Positions 1-11,125 are shown, counted from the first letter of the stretch. The stretch: 64,000 nucleotides of DNA from Donghicola tyrosinivorans (GCF_003003355.1 NZ_PVTQ01000015.1:37209-101208), one strand, 5' to 3'. Notes: generated by a model from the sequence alone, not told the origin. Made by a program: numbers and translations.

Positions 1-111
1 GTGGATGATCCGGCGGCGTTCCAGTCGGCCATGGGTCCGGTCTACGACGGTTTCATCGCCGCGAACCCCGATCTGGCACAGCTGATCGCTGACATTCAGG
101 CCACCGAATAA
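1..111 (+). CDS. dctP: TRAP transporter substrate-binding protein, C-terminal end (partial)
   Basis: Only the last 36 codons are inside the window, in frame 1 and ending with TAA at 109-111. The visible tail (FIAANPDLAQLIADIQATE) is amphipathic and helical, as expected at the end of a DctP-type periplasmic binding protein. The main support is position: the DctQ and DctM membrane subunits follow directly in the same direction. By inference from the downstream catabolic genes it would capture a hexuronate or aldarate in the periplasm. The 5' part lies outside the window, so domain content cannot be checked. Confidence 0.7.
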   Translation: MDDPAAFQSAMGPVYDGFIAANPDLAQLIADIQATE

Positions 112-180
112 GATCTGAGTGAAACATGGCGCGTGGCGGTCAAGGGTTGCCGCGCGCTGATTTATCGGCGGGGGAATTGA

Positions 181-699
181 ATGACGACTGAAACACTAAC
201 GCCGCACGGGCCGGTTTACCGCGTGCTTGCCGCTATTGCGCAGACCTGTCTGGTTTGTGCAGGCGTGATGCTGGTGACCTTGATCCTGATCTTTGGCTGG
301 CTGGTCTGGGGCCGCTACGTGATGAACGACACCCCCACATGGGTCGAGCAACTGTCCCTTCTGCTGGTAGTCTGGATCACCTTTCTGGGCGCGGCTGCAG
401 GTGTGTGGAACAAAAGCCACCTGTCCATCGATTTCATCCGCGAAATGCTGCCCGATCCCTTGCGCGTGCCGATGCGTTGGCTGGCGGTGATCGGCGTGCT
501 GATCTTTGGCGGCTTTCTTGCGTGGCAAGGCTATGTGCTGGCCGAAAAGACGTGGCCCCGTGTGATCCCGATGCTTGGCATCAACGAAGGCTGGCGCGCG
601 GTGCCTATGGCCATCTGTGGTGCCCTGTCGGTGGTCTTTTCCCTCTATCATCTGGGCGAGTTGGCCCGTGGTGAATACCAGCTAGTAGGAGAGCCGTAA
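181..699 (+). CDS. dctQ: TRAP transporter small permease (DctQ family)
   Basis: This 172-residue protein has four predicted membrane helices (about residues 17-40, 52-70, 92-112 and 135-157), the usual size and topology of the small TRAP subunit. The family motif around WVEQLSLLLVVWITFLGAA (residues 59-77) is present. It starts with ATG after a gggggaatt leader, and its stop at 697-699 directly abuts the GTG start of the large subunit, so the two are probably translationally coupled. Together they would form a sodium-driven importer fed by the binding protein upstream. The substrate is inferred to be a uronate or aldarate from the genes that follow. Confidence 0.9.
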   Translation: MTTETLTPHGPVYRVLAAIAQTCLVCAGVMLVTLILIFGWLVWGRYVMNDTPTWVEQLSLLLVVWITFLGAAAGVWNKSHLSIDFIREMLPDPLRVPMRWLAVIGVLIFGGFLAWQGYVLAEKTWPRVIPMLGINEGWRAVPMAICGALSVVFSLYHLGELARGEYQLVGEP

Positions 700-1977
700 G
701 TGGGCCTGTCTGTACTATTCGGAGTTTTCGCGCTGGGGCTGTTCTGCGGGATGCCTGTGGCATTTGCGCTAGGTTTGGCCTCGGTCGCCGGTTTCCTTTA
801 CGAAGGCCTGCCCTTGTTCATCGGCTTCCAGCGGGTGTTGTCGGGCGTGTCGGTGTTCTCGCTGCTGGCGATCCCGTTCTTTATCTTCGCCGGCGAGTTG
901 ATGATGCAGGGCGGTATCGCCAACCGTCTGGTCAAGCTGGCCGCCAGTGCCGTGGGATCGCTTCGTGGTGGTCTGGGCGTGGTGAACGTTCTGTCCTCGA
1001 TGCTGTTTGGCGGGATTTCGGGGTCGGCCGTGGCCGATACCTCGGCGCTGGGATCGATCCTGATCCCCGTGATGAAGGAAAAGGGCTATGATCCAGACTA
1101 TGCGGTGAACGTGACGGTGACGTCCTCGGTCGCAGGTGTGGTCATCCCGCCCTCGCACAACATGATCCTTTACGCAGTGGCGGCAGGGGGCATGTCGGTG
1201 TCCAAGCTGTTCATTGCGGGCATCATTCCCGGTGTTCTGATGTGCCTGTGTCTGGCGCTGGTGGCCTATTGGGTTGCAGTACGCCGTGGCTATCCCGCCG
1301 AGACTTTCCCCGGTTTCAAAGCTCTGGGTGTGGCGACTATCGTGGCGCTGCCCGGACTGATGACGGCGGTGATCATCGTAGGCGGCGTGTTGTCGGGCGT
1401 GATGACCGTGACGGAATCCGGTGCCTTCGGCGCGATCTGGGCGATCCTTGTGACGACCTTTGTGTACCGTGAACTGACGTGGCCTGCGTTCAAGGCGGCG
1501 GTGATCACTTCGGTCCGTACAACGGCGCTGGTGATGCTGCTTGTGGCGACGGCTTCGGCCTTTAGCTACCTCTTGGCCCTCTACCGTGTGCCGGACCTGC
1601 TTGCAAATTTTGTTACCGGTATCAGTGACAATCCGATTATCATCCTGTTACTGATCAACCTGATCCTGCTTGTCTTGGGAATGATCATGGATATGGCCGC
1701 GCTGATCCTGATTTGTACGCCGATCTTTTTGCCTGTGGCCGTGGGCCTTGGCATGGACCCTGTGCAATTTGGTGTGATCCTGATGATGAACCTTGGCCTT
1801 GGTCTGTGTACCCCGCCTGTTGGCGCCTGCCTCTTTGTGGGCTGCGTGGTCGGCAAGGTCAGGATCGAGCAGGCTGTGCGCACGATTGGTCCTTTTTACC
1901 TCGCAATTCTGGTGGCCCTGATGTTGGTCACCTACGTCCCGGCATTCTCTATGTTCCTGCCGGGCCTGATGGAGTAA
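700..1977 (+). CDS. dctM: TRAP transporter large permease (DctM family)
   Basis: This 425-residue polytopic membrane protein has a dozen hydrophobic segments and the DctM hallmark region around FGGISGSAVADTSALGSILIP (about residues 105-125). It also has the typical segments MTVTESGAFGAIWAI and LGLCTPPVGACLFVGC. It starts at GTG 700 with no spacer after the small permease, and the leader aggagagccgta provides the ribosome binding site. It is the ion-coupled transport subunit. The uronate dehydrogenase gene starts only 4 bases after its stop, which puts transport and first catabolic step in one transcript. Confidence 0.95.
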   Translation: MGLSVLFGVFALGLFCGMPVAFALGLASVAGFLYEGLPLFIGFQRVLSGVSVFSLLAIPFFIFAGELMMQGGIANRLVKLAASAVGSLRGGLGVVNVLSSMLFGGISGSAVADTSALGSILIPVMKEKGYDPDYAVNVTVTSSVAGVVIPPSHNMILYAVAAGGMSVSKLFIAGIIPGVLMCLCLALVAYWVAVRRGYPAETFPGFKALGVATIVALPGLMTAVIIVGGVLSGVMTVTESGAFGAIWAILVTTFVYRELTWPAFKAAVITSVRTTALVMLLVATASAFSYLLALYRVPDLLANFVTGISDNPIIILLLINLILLVLGMIMDMAALILICTPIFLPVAVGLGMDPVQFGVILMMNLGLGLCTPPVGACLFVGCVVGKVRIEQAVRTIGPFYLAILVALMLVTYVPAFSMFLPGLME

Positions 1978-1981
1978 CCCG

Positions 1982-2776
1982 ATGAAACGACTATTGATCA
2001 CTGGTGCCGCTGGCGGCGTGGGCCGCGTGGCCCGCACCCGGCTGGCCCATCTGGCCGATGTTATCCGCCTGTCCGACATTGCCGATCTGGGCGAGGCCGG
2101 TCCGAACGAAGAACTGGTCCAGTGCGATCTGTCCGATGAGGCGGCGGTGTTTGAACTGGTCAAGGATTGCGACGCTATCCTTCACTTGGGCGGCGTGTCG
2201 ATTGAGCGGACCTATGACGAGATTGACGCTGGCAACCTGCGCGGGGTTTATAACCTCTATGAGGCCGCGCGGGCGAACGGGATGCCGCGGATCGTCTTTG
2301 CAAGCTCGAACCACACGATCGGGTACTATGAGCAGGACCAGCGTCTGACCGTTGACATGCCGACAAAGCCTGATGGCTGGTACGGGGTGTCCAAGGTCTT
2401 TGGCGAGGCGGTGGCCCATATGTACCACCAGAAGTTCGGGCAAGAGACTGCGATCCTGCGTATCGGGTCGCTGTTCGACAAGCCGGTGGACCGCCGGATG
2501 ATGGCCACATGGTTTAGCTTTGACGATTTCGTTTCCTTGATGGAGCGGGTCTTTGCTGTGCCGCGTCTGGGGTGCCCGACGATCTGGGGGGCCTCGGCCA
2601 ACACCTGCGGGTGGTGGGACAACAGCCATATCGGCTGGCTTGGCTGGACGCCGAAAGACGACAGCGAGGTATTCCGCGCCGAGATCGAGCAGCAGCCCAA
2701 GCGGCCTGCGGATGCGCCGGATGTGATCTACCAAGGCGGCATGTTTACGGCCAATCCGGTGTTCCGGAACGAGTGA
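1982..2776 (+). CDS. udh: Uronate dehydrogenase (NAD-dependent, SDR family)
   Basis: The protein has 264 residues, the size of Agrobacterium and Pseudomonas Udh. It has an N-terminal Rossmann motif TGAAGGVG (residues 7-14) and the catalytic Y134-x3-K138 pair in WYGVSKVFGE. The C-terminal segment GCPTIWGASANTCGWWDNS is characteristic of the uronate dehydrogenase clade rather than of general UDP-sugar epimerases. Known reaction for the family: D-galacturonate or D-glucuronate is oxidised with NAD to the aldaro-1,5-lactone. The downstream lactone isomerase and cycloisomerase genes use exactly such products, which strongly supports the call. Confidence 0.92.
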   Translation: MKRLLITGAAGGVGRVARTRLAHLADVIRLSDIADLGEAGPNEELVQCDLSDEAAVFELVKDCDAILHLGGVSIERTYDEIDAGNLRGVYNLYEAARANGMPRIVFASSNHTIGYYEQDQRLTVDMPTKPDGWYGVSKVFGEAVAHMYHQKFGQETAILRIGSLFDKPVDRRMMATWFSFDDFVSLMERVFAVPRLGCPTIWGASANTCGWWDNSHIGWLGWTPKDDSEVFRAEIEQQPKRPADAPDVIYQGGMFTANPVFRNE

Positions 2777-2826
2777 AATCTGGATCTCGCTGGATCGGCG
2801 TCGGCGCCTTTGGTGCGCTGTGGATC

Positions 2827-2860
2827 GCCTCCGGCGGGAGTATTTTTATCATGAAGAAGC
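2827..2860 (+). repeat. Candidate extragenic repeat of Rhodobacterales type
   Basis: In the 139-base gap between udh and the semialdehyde dehydrogenase lies a small hairpin (GCCTCCGGCGGG) followed by AGTATTTTT and then ATGAAGAAGC. A second, partial copy (GAGTATTT, six bases, then AAGGAAGC) lies after metK at 41780. I recall similar sequences as frequent intergenic elements in roseobacters, but I cannot check copy number here. The short reading frame starting at the ATG in this element has no coding character. Confidence 0.4.
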
Positions 2861-2915
2861 ATTGGCTGCTTTTTGCTGCGTTGTCGCGGCGGGGCGGTTT
2901 TGAGGGAGAGTTGTG

Positions 2916-5358
<2,443 letters not shown>

Positions 5359-5368
5359 GGAGCCGCCC

Positions 5369-6505
5369 ATGAAAATCACCGAGGTTCGTACCCACCTGCT
5401 GGAACATCGCCTTGAGACGCCGTTTGAAAGCGCCTCGATGCGGTTTGATCGCCGCGCCCATGTTCTGGTCGAGGTGATCTGTGACGATGGCACCATCGGC
5501 TGGGGCGAATGTTTGGGGCCAGCGCGTCCCAACGCCTCGGTGGTGCAGGCGTATAAGGGCTGGCTGATCGGCCAGAACCCCCTAGAGACCGAGAAGATCT
5601 GGGCCACCTGCTATAATGCGCTGCGCGATCAGGGGCAGCGCGGTTTGGCGGTGACGGCGCTTTCGGGCATCGACATTGCGCTGTGGGACATCAAGGGCAA
5701 GGTGCTGGGGCAGTCCGTGTCCATGCTGCTTGGCGGGCGGTTCCGCGACAGCGTCAAGGCCTATGCCACTGGCAGCTTCAAGCGTGATGGTGTGGACCGT
5801 GTGCAGGACAACGCGGATGAAATGGCAGCGCACAAGGCGGCTGGTTTCCATGCGGCGAAGATCAAGATCGGCTTTGATGTCGAAGAGGACCTGCGCGTCA
5901 TCAAAGCTGTGCGTGAGGTTATGGGCGACGACATGCGCCTGATGATCGATGCGAACCACGGCTATGACGTGGTGGACGCGGTCCGTCTTGGCAACAAGGC
6001 AGCGGACTATGGCATTGATTGGTTCGAAGAGCCCGTCGTTCCCGAACAACTGGGTGCCTACGCTGATGTACGCGCCCGCCAGCCGATCCCTATTGCGGGC
6101 GGTGAGACATGGCACACCCGTTGGGGCTTTGTTGAACCCTTTGCCAAGCGTCTGGTGGATATTGCGCAGCCTGACCTTTGCGGGGTGGGCGGCTTTACCG
6201 AGATGCGCCGCGTGGCCGATATGGCGGCGACCAGCGGTATCCGTCTGGTGCCTCATGTCTGGGGCACTGGCGTTCAGATCGCGGCGGCCCTGCAGTGGAT
6301 GGCGGCGCAAATCCCCAGCCCTGTGCGCCCCTCTCCGGTGGCTCCGATCATGGAGTTCGACCGCACCCATAACCCCTTCCGTCAGGCGGTTCTGACCACG
6401 CCGATCGAACATGAAAACGGTGTGGTGCAAATTCCGAACGCGCCCGGTTTGGGGATCGAAATCAACCGCGACGCCCTGCGCGAATTCGCGATGAAAGACG
6501 ACTGA
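5369..6505 (+). CDS. gci: D-galactarolactone cycloisomerase (enolase superfamily)
   Basis: This 378-residue mandelate racemase/muconate-lactonizing enzyme homologue closely resembles the Agrobacterium Gci that I remember: KITEVRTHLLEHRLETPFE at the N-terminus and FDRTHNPFRQAVL near the C-terminus. Superfamily residues are visible: K164-x-K166, metal ligands D194, E220 and E246, and H296 in PHVWGTG. The family reaction opens galactaro- or glucaro-1,4-lactone to 3-deoxy-2-keto-hexarate, which is the substrate of the KdgD gene 10 bases upstream. The stop TGA shares its last base with the ATG of the next gene, so the two are coupled. Confidence 0.93.
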   Translation: MKITEVRTHLLEHRLETPFESASMRFDRRAHVLVEVICDDGTIGWGECLGPARPNASVVQAYKGWLIGQNPLETEKIWATCYNALRDQGQRGLAVTALSGIDIALWDIKGKVLGQSVSMLLGGRFRDSVKAYATGSFKRDGVDRVQDNADEMAAHKAAGFHAAKIKIGFDVEEDLRVIKAVREVMGDDMRLMIDANHGYDVVDAVRLGNKAADYGIDWFEEPVVPEQLGAYADVRARQPIPIAGGETWHTRWGFVEPFAKRLVDIAQPDLCGVGGFTEMRRVADMAATSGIRLVPHVWGTGVQIAAALQWMAAQIPSPVRPSPVAPIMEFDRTHNPFRQAVLTTPIEHENGVVQIPNAPGLGIEINRDALREFAMKDD

Positions 6506-7368
6506 TGATTGACCGTAAACTGACCGGCGAGCCGCCAAAGACCATCCTGCCCAAGGGCACCATCGACACGCAGATGCATATGTATGTGCCCGGCTTCCCC
6601 TCGGTCGAGGGTGGTCCGGGCCTGCCGCCTGCGCCTTTGCCGACGCCGGATATGTACCGCACTGCGATGGAGTGGCTGGGGGTCGACCGTGTGGTGATTA
6701 CTCAAGGCAACGCGCACCAGAAAGACAACGCCTGCCTTCTGGCTTGTCTGGCCGAGATGGGCGAACTGGCGCGGGGCGTGGCCGCGATTGACGGGCAAAC
6801 TTCCGAGGCCGAGGTCGAACGTCTGGATGCCGCCGGTATCGTCGGCGCGCGCATCATGGACCTGCCCGGTGGGGCCGTGGGCTTGTCCGAACTTGAGGCC
6901 GTTGATGGCATCTGCGCGAACGCGGGATGGATGACTGCTGTGCAGTTTGACGGCACCGCCTTGCCCGAGCTTGAAAGCCGCTTGGCCGCCTTGCAATCGC
7001 GCTGGGTTCTGGACCATCACGGCAAGATTTTCGGCGGCGTCACGGACGAACATATCGCGGTGATCAAACGTCTGATCGACAAGGGGAACGTCTGGTTCAA
7101 ATTCGCCGGTTGCTATGAGGCAACCCTGACCAGCGGCCCTGATTACCCCGATATCGCCAAGGTCGCCCGCGAGATTGCCGCCTACGCCCCAGAGCGCATC
7201 GTTTGGGGCACCAATTGGCCGCACAATCTGGCGAAAAAGACCGAAGATTACCCCGATGACGCGGCCCTGCTGGATACCGTAATGGGTTGGCTTCCCGATG
7301 AAAAAGCCATGCAGTTGGCTCTGGTATACAATCCGCAATCGCTCTACGGTTTCCCCGACTGGGGGTGA
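6505..7368 (+). CDS. gli: D-galactarolactone isomerase (amidohydrolase family 2)
   Basis: This 287-residue member of the COG3618 amidohydrolases resembles Agrobacterium galactaro-delta-lactone isomerase in length and in motifs such as WVLDHHGKIFGG, WFKFAGCYE and IVWGTNWPHN. The usual first metal motif HxH at the end of strand 1 reads D21-T-Q-M-H25, so the first His is Gln. It would convert the 1,5-lactone released by uronate dehydrogenase to the 1,4-lactone used by the cycloisomerase. The ATG overlaps the previous stop by one base, consistent with translational coupling. A plain lactonase is the alternative call. Confidence 0.88.
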   Translation: MIDRKLTGEPPKTILPKGTIDTQMHMYVPGFPSVEGGPGLPPAPLPTPDMYRTAMEWLGVDRVVITQGNAHQKDNACLLACLAEMGELARGVAAIDGQTSEAEVERLDAAGIVGARIMDLPGGAVGLSELEAVDGICANAGWMTAVQFDGTALPELESRLAALQSRWVLDHHGKIFGGVTDEHIAVIKRLIDKGNVWFKFAGCYEATLTSGPDYPDIAKVAREIAAYAPERIVWGTNWPHNLAKKTEDYPDDAALLDTVMGWLPDEKAMQLALVYNPQSLYGFPDWG

Positions 7369-7371
7369 GGA

Positions 7372-8271
7372 ATGCGTATAGTTTGCATCGGCGAATGTAT
7401 GATTGAACTTTCGGGCTCCGGAGAGGATCTCTGGCGTTCGGGCTTTGCGGGGGACACGTTCAATACGGCGTGGTACGCGCGGGCTTTGATGACGGGCGGA
7501 ACGGTGGATTATGTGACCACTGTCGGCTCTGATCCGCTGTCAGAGCGGATGCTGGCCTTTATGGCCTCGGGCGGAATCGGGACGGACCATATCACCCGCC
7601 ATCCCAGCCGCGTGCCGGGTATGTATCTGATCACCCTGAAAGACGGCGAACGCAGCTTTACCTACTGGCGTGACAGTTCCGCGGCGCGGTGTCTGGCCGA
7701 TGATCCTGACGCTGTTGCGGCGGCCGTGGGTGGGGCCGATCTGGTCTATCTGTCGGGGATTACTCTGGGCGTTCTGACCTCTGACCGCCGTGCGGCGCTG
7801 CTCGAAGTTCTGAAGGGTCGCAACGTGGCCTTTGACCCGAACCTGCGCCCGCGCCTGTGGCCGGATACGGAAACCATGTGCGCGGCGATCATGGACGCGG
7901 CCCACGTCAGCCGCATCGCGCTGCCCTCGTATGAGGATGAAGCGGATTTCTTCGGGGATGCCGATGAGATGGCCACCTTGCAACGCTACGCCGATGCAGG
8001 CGCGACCGAGATCGTGGTCAAGAACGGCGGCGGCACCATGCTGGTGCTGGCGGACGGAGACATCACCACAGTTGATCCGGGCCCGAAGGTCCAGCCCGTG
8101 GACACCACGGGGGCAGGGGACAGCTTTAACGGGGCCTATTTCAGCGCCCGCATGGCAGGTCTTGGACCGGTTGAGGCTGCAAAGGCCGCCCACCAGATGG
8201 CTGCCCGAGTGATCACTCATCGCGGGGCTCTAATGCCTATGGACCTGATCCGGCAGGAGACTGCCGCATGA
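7372..8271 (+). CDS. kdgK: 2-keto-3-deoxygluconate kinase-like PfkB sugar kinase
   Basis: This is a 299-residue PfkB/ribokinase-fold kinase. The signature DTTGAGDSFNGAYF (from residue 244) contains the catalytic Asp at 250 and the anion hole GAGD. The N-terminal GECMIELSG and AGDTFNTAWYAR patterns are typical of KDG kinases. It would phosphorylate 2-keto-3-deoxygluconate with ATP. This step is not part of the oxidative hexuronate route encoded upstream, so the operon may serve a second entry, for example unsaturated uronates, or the kinase may have another substrate. The start ATG follows gggtgagga, and its stop overlaps the next ATG by 4 bases. Confidence 0.85.
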   Translation: MRIVCIGECMIELSGSGEDLWRSGFAGDTFNTAWYARALMTGGTVDYVTTVGSDPLSERMLAFMASGGIGTDHITRHPSRVPGMYLITLKDGERSFTYWRDSSAARCLADDPDAVAAAVGGADLVYLSGITLGVLTSDRRAALLEVLKGRNVAFDPNLRPRLWPDTETMCAAIMDAAHVSRIALPSYEDEADFFGDADEMATLQRYADAGATEIVVKNGGGTMLVLADGDITTVDPGPKVQPVDTTGAGDSFNGAYFSARMAGLGPVEAAKAAHQMAARVITHRGALMPMDLIRQETAA

Positions 8272-8894
8272 CCCGCATTCTGGCCTTCGGCGACAGTCTG
8301 ACATGGGGGCATCGCCCCGAAGACGGCCAGCGCCATGCGCCTGAATTCCTGTGGCCCAATGTGCTGGCCGGCAAGTTGGGGGTTGAGGTGATCAGCGAAG
8401 GACTAGGTGGCCGGACCACCGCCTTTGATGATCATACCGGACCGTGCTGCCGGAACGGGGTCAAGGTGCTGCCGATCCTCTTGCACAGTCATATCCCGCT
8501 GGATCTGGTGATCATTATGCTTGGGACCAATGACCTGAAGCCTGCTGTCGTTGGTACGGCCGAAGGGGCCACAGCGGGGATGAAGCGGCTGGTTCAGATC
8601 GTGCAGTGCCACGCTTATCAGGGTCTCTCGGCAGTTCCCAAAGTGCTGGTCGTCGCGCCGCCGCCTTGCGTGATCGGACCAGACGGGAAAACTGCCGCGA
8701 CCCGCGACGTGGCCGAGACACATCGCCTTGCACCGCTCTATGAGGAACTGACGCAAGCAATGGGTGTGTCATTCTGGGATGCGGGGTGTGTGGCAGAGGC
8801 ATCGCCCATCGACGGCGTTCATCTGGATGCGGCCAGCACAGCCGCTATCGGCGCAGGGTTGGAAGCGCCTGTTCGGGCGCTACTTTCTATCTGA
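8268..8894 (+). CDS. SGNH/GDSL-family esterase
   Basis: This 208-residue cytoplasmic-looking SGNH hydrolase has no signal peptide. Block I FGDSLTWG places the nucleophile at S10, block III GTND is at residues 86-89 and block V DGVHLD at 182-187 gives the Asp-His pair. The pattern is close to the small arylesterase/acyltransferase group that includes the Mycobacterium smegmatis enzyme MsAcT. It overlaps the kinase gene by 4 bases (ATGA) and is the last gene of the uronate operon. It may remove acyl groups from sugar acids or open lactones; neither is shown by the sequence. Confidence 0.85.
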   Translation: MTRILAFGDSLTWGHRPEDGQRHAPEFLWPNVLAGKLGVEVISEGLGGRTTAFDDHTGPCCRNGVKVLPILLHSHIPLDLVIIMLGTNDLKPAVVGTAEGATAGMKRLVQIVQCHAYQGLSAVPKVLVVAPPPCVIGPDGKTAATRDVAETHRLAPLYEELTQAMGVSFWDAGCVAEASPIDGVHLDAASTAAIGAGLEAPVRALLSI

Positions 8895-8925
8895 ACGAAA
8901 AAGGGGGCCGTTTTGGCCCCCGTTC
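8893..8925. terminator. Bidirectional intrinsic terminator
   Basis: The stem GGGGGCC/GGCCCCC (8903-8909 with 8915-8921) has a GTTTT loop and flanking GAAC/GTTC pairs. It lies between the convergent esterase and GntR genes. The flanking A-run and T-containing tail are suited to termination from either side. Confidence 0.8.
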
Positions 8926-9654
8926 TTATCCGCCAGTGCCCCGCAGTAGATTGCGGTAGCGTTGCTGACTGCCGCGCAGGTGCGTGCGCATGGCCGCGCG
9001 GGCGGCGTCCTCATCCCCGTTCAGAATAGCGGTGACGATCTTGTCGTGTTCGTCATTGATCATCTCGCCATAACGCTCGGCCATGGGAACTTGGGTCTGG
9101 GAATCCAGCGCGCGGCGGGGAATGCTGTTGGCCCCGACCATGATCAGAAACTCGGGGAAGCGCGGATTGTTCGTCGCCTCGGCAATCGCCAGATGCAGGG
9201 CAAAGTCCTCTTCGGAAGAGTTTCGCCCCGCGCTGTTGCACAGGGTCACGGCGCGCAAGCATTCCAGAATATATTCTTCCTGCGACGGGCTGCGGCGCTG
9301 TGCTGCCAGTCCTGCGGCCTCAACCTCGACAGCGGTGCGCAGTTCCAGCAGTTCTATCACCGAGGACAGGCGGTCCATATCCACATCCGAGAACGGCGCA
9401 GGCACTGGTGCCTCAGGCTCTAGCACATAGACGCCCGAACCCTGTCGCGGTTCAACCAATCCATCGGCGCGCAGGGCTGCCACGGCTTCGCGGACAACAG
9501 TTCGGCTGACGCCATGTTCACGGGTAAGTTGCGCTTCGCTGGGAAGGCGCTCTCCGATGCGGAAATGTCCGGATTCGATCTGTTGGCGCAGGGCATCGCG
9601 TAGGCTGGCAACCAAGGTCTTTCGGGCTGGCTGGGAAATGGGTCTGCTCCACAT
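8926..9654 (-). CDS. GntR family transcriptional regulator (FadR/FCD subfamily)
   Basis: This 242-residue regulator has an N-terminal winged helix-turn-helix (about residues 14-80, with GERLPSEAQLTREHGVSRT and RQGSGVYV). A C-terminal all-helical FCD ligand domain follows (about 95-235). FCD regulators commonly sense sugar acids, and this one lies convergent to the end of the uronate operon, so it is the probable operon regulator with a uronate or aldarate-derived ligand. Ligand and operator are not directly visible; CCCCT/AGGGG repeats in the upstream gap (9727-9813) are candidates. Confidence 0.9.
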   Translation of the reverse strand: MWSRPISQPARKTLVASLRDALRQQIESGHFRIGERLPSEAQLTREHGVSRTVVREAVAALRADGLVEPRQGSGVYVLEPEAPVPAPFSDVDMDRLSSVIELLELRTAVEVEAAGLAAQRRSPSQEEYILECLRAVTLCNSAGRNSSEEDFALHLAIAEATNNPRFPEFLIMVGANSIPRRALDSQTQVPMAERYGEMINDEHDKIVTAILNGDEDAARAAMRTHLRGSQQRYRNLLRGTGG

Positions 9655-9834
9655 GTTCTGTAGGGTTGGGCGAGTTTACCTGACGCAAAGGGCGCGTCAA
9701 TCGAACATCGGGATAGTGTGCGCAGATGTCCCCTACAAACGATAGGAAACAAGGGGCGAAAATTGTGATTTTCTGCGGAACCTTTCCCGAGCCAGAAGGT
9801 TTGTCCCCTGTAGCACTTTGTCTGGGCCAAATCC

Positions 9835-11106
9835 GTGATCGCGAAATACCTGTGGACCTTGCGCCAAATTTTAAAGGGGATCTGGTTTCGGGTCTCGACC
9901 TTCGCGGTTGTGGCGATCCTGCTTCCTGTGCTTGCGCCGATGTTCACCCCTTGGGTGCCGGATGATCTGTCGTTCAAACTGGGCGACAACACTGTTGCGG
10001 CGGTGTTGCAGATTATCGCCTCGTCCATGCTGACGGTGACGACGTTCTCTTTGTCTATCGCTGTTCAGGCTTATTCCACAGCCGCCAGCACGGCCACACC
10101 GCGGGCGACGGCACTACTTCAGCAGGACACGACAACGCAGAATGTGCTGGCCACCTTTCTGGGAACCTTTCTGTTCAGCCTGATCGGGATCATCGGGCTG
10201 GAGTTGGGGATTTTTGACACCAAAGGCCGCACAATCCTGTTCTTTGCGACACTTGGTGTGGTGCTGATTATTGTTGTCGCCTTACTGCGGTGGATCAGCC
10301 ATTTGATCACCTTCGGGATGATGTCCGATACGCTGGATCGGGCCGAGGCAGCAGCCCGTAGGTCGTTGCAAAGCCGCTCTGGCAGTCCCTGTCTGGACGC
10401 CGCCCCTTTAGAGGGCGCGATCCCGCCGAATAGTCATGGGATCAAGGCAGGGGCCTCGGGCTATGTGCGGCATATGGATGTCCACGGCCTACAAGATCTG
10501 GCCGCAAAGCATGATGTGACGCTCTGGTGCGATGTCGAGCCCGGAGACTTTGTCTATTCCGGCCAGACCATCATCTATGTGGAAGGGGCGCGGCCAGACG
10601 ACGGTCTGGAACAGTCTTTGCGGGCAGGGGTCACCATCGGGCCGGAACGGAACTATGATCAGGACCCCCGCTTCGGTCTGGTGGTTTTGTCGGAAATCGG
10701 CTCTCGCGCGTTGTCGCCAGCAGTGAATGATCCAGGCACGGCGATTGATGTGCTGGTACGGCTGGTGCGGGTGCTGGAACACTGGTCGCCTGTGCGGCCG
10801 GATGCGCCAATCTGCCCCCGCGTCCGGATGCGCCCTTTGCGGGCAGAGCAGATGCTGGACGATGCCTTCCACGCCATTGCCCGCGATGGAGCAGGCAATG
10901 TTGAGGTCCAGCACCGGTTGCACAATGCTTTGAGAGCGTTAGTAATTCATCAGAAGAGTCTTTTCGGCGAGGCGGCATTTCATGCCTCTGCCGAGGCGTT
11001 TGAACGGTGCAAGGCGCTGCCGATGCAGCAGTTCGATTGCGCGCGTGTGGAAAAGGTCCGTTTGACCCGTGCCGAGTGCAGCCTTTCCGAGGCTATGGTT
11101 TCATGA
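9835..11106 (+). CDS. DUF2254 membrane protein
   Basis: This 423-residue protein has about four membrane helices in the first half (about residues 20-40, 58-80, 103-125 and 135-160). A soluble C-terminal half follows, with the DUF2254 patterns FSLSIAVQAYSTAASTATPR, GYVRHMD and RALSPAVNDPGTAIDVL. The family function is unknown. It starts at GTG 9835; the leader has no strong ribosome binding site, so the start is uncertain. It lies between the uronate regulator and the phytochrome operon with gaps on both sides (20 bases to the heme oxygenase), and no link to either is evident. Confidence 0.85.
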   Translation: MIAKYLWTLRQILKGIWFRVSTFAVVAILLPVLAPMFTPWVPDDLSFKLGDNTVAAVLQIIASSMLTVTTFSLSIAVQAYSTAASTATPRATALLQQDTTTQNVLATFLGTFLFSLIGIIGLELGIFDTKGRTILFFATLGVVLIIVVALLRWISHLITFGMMSDTLDRAEAAARRSLQSRSGSPCLDAAPLEGAIPPNSHGIKAGASGYVRHMDVHGLQDLAAKHDVTLWCDVEPGDFVYSGQTIIYVEGARPDDGLEQSLRAGVTIGPERNYDQDPRFGLVVLSEIGSRALSPAVNDPGTAIDVLVRLVRVLEHWSPVRPDAPICPRVRMRPLRAEQMLDDAFHAIARDGAGNVEVQHRLHNALRALVIHQKSLFGEAAFHASAEAFERCKALPMQQFDCARVEKVRLTRAECSLSEAMVS

Positions 11107-11125
11107 ATTTTGAAAGAAGATCGCT

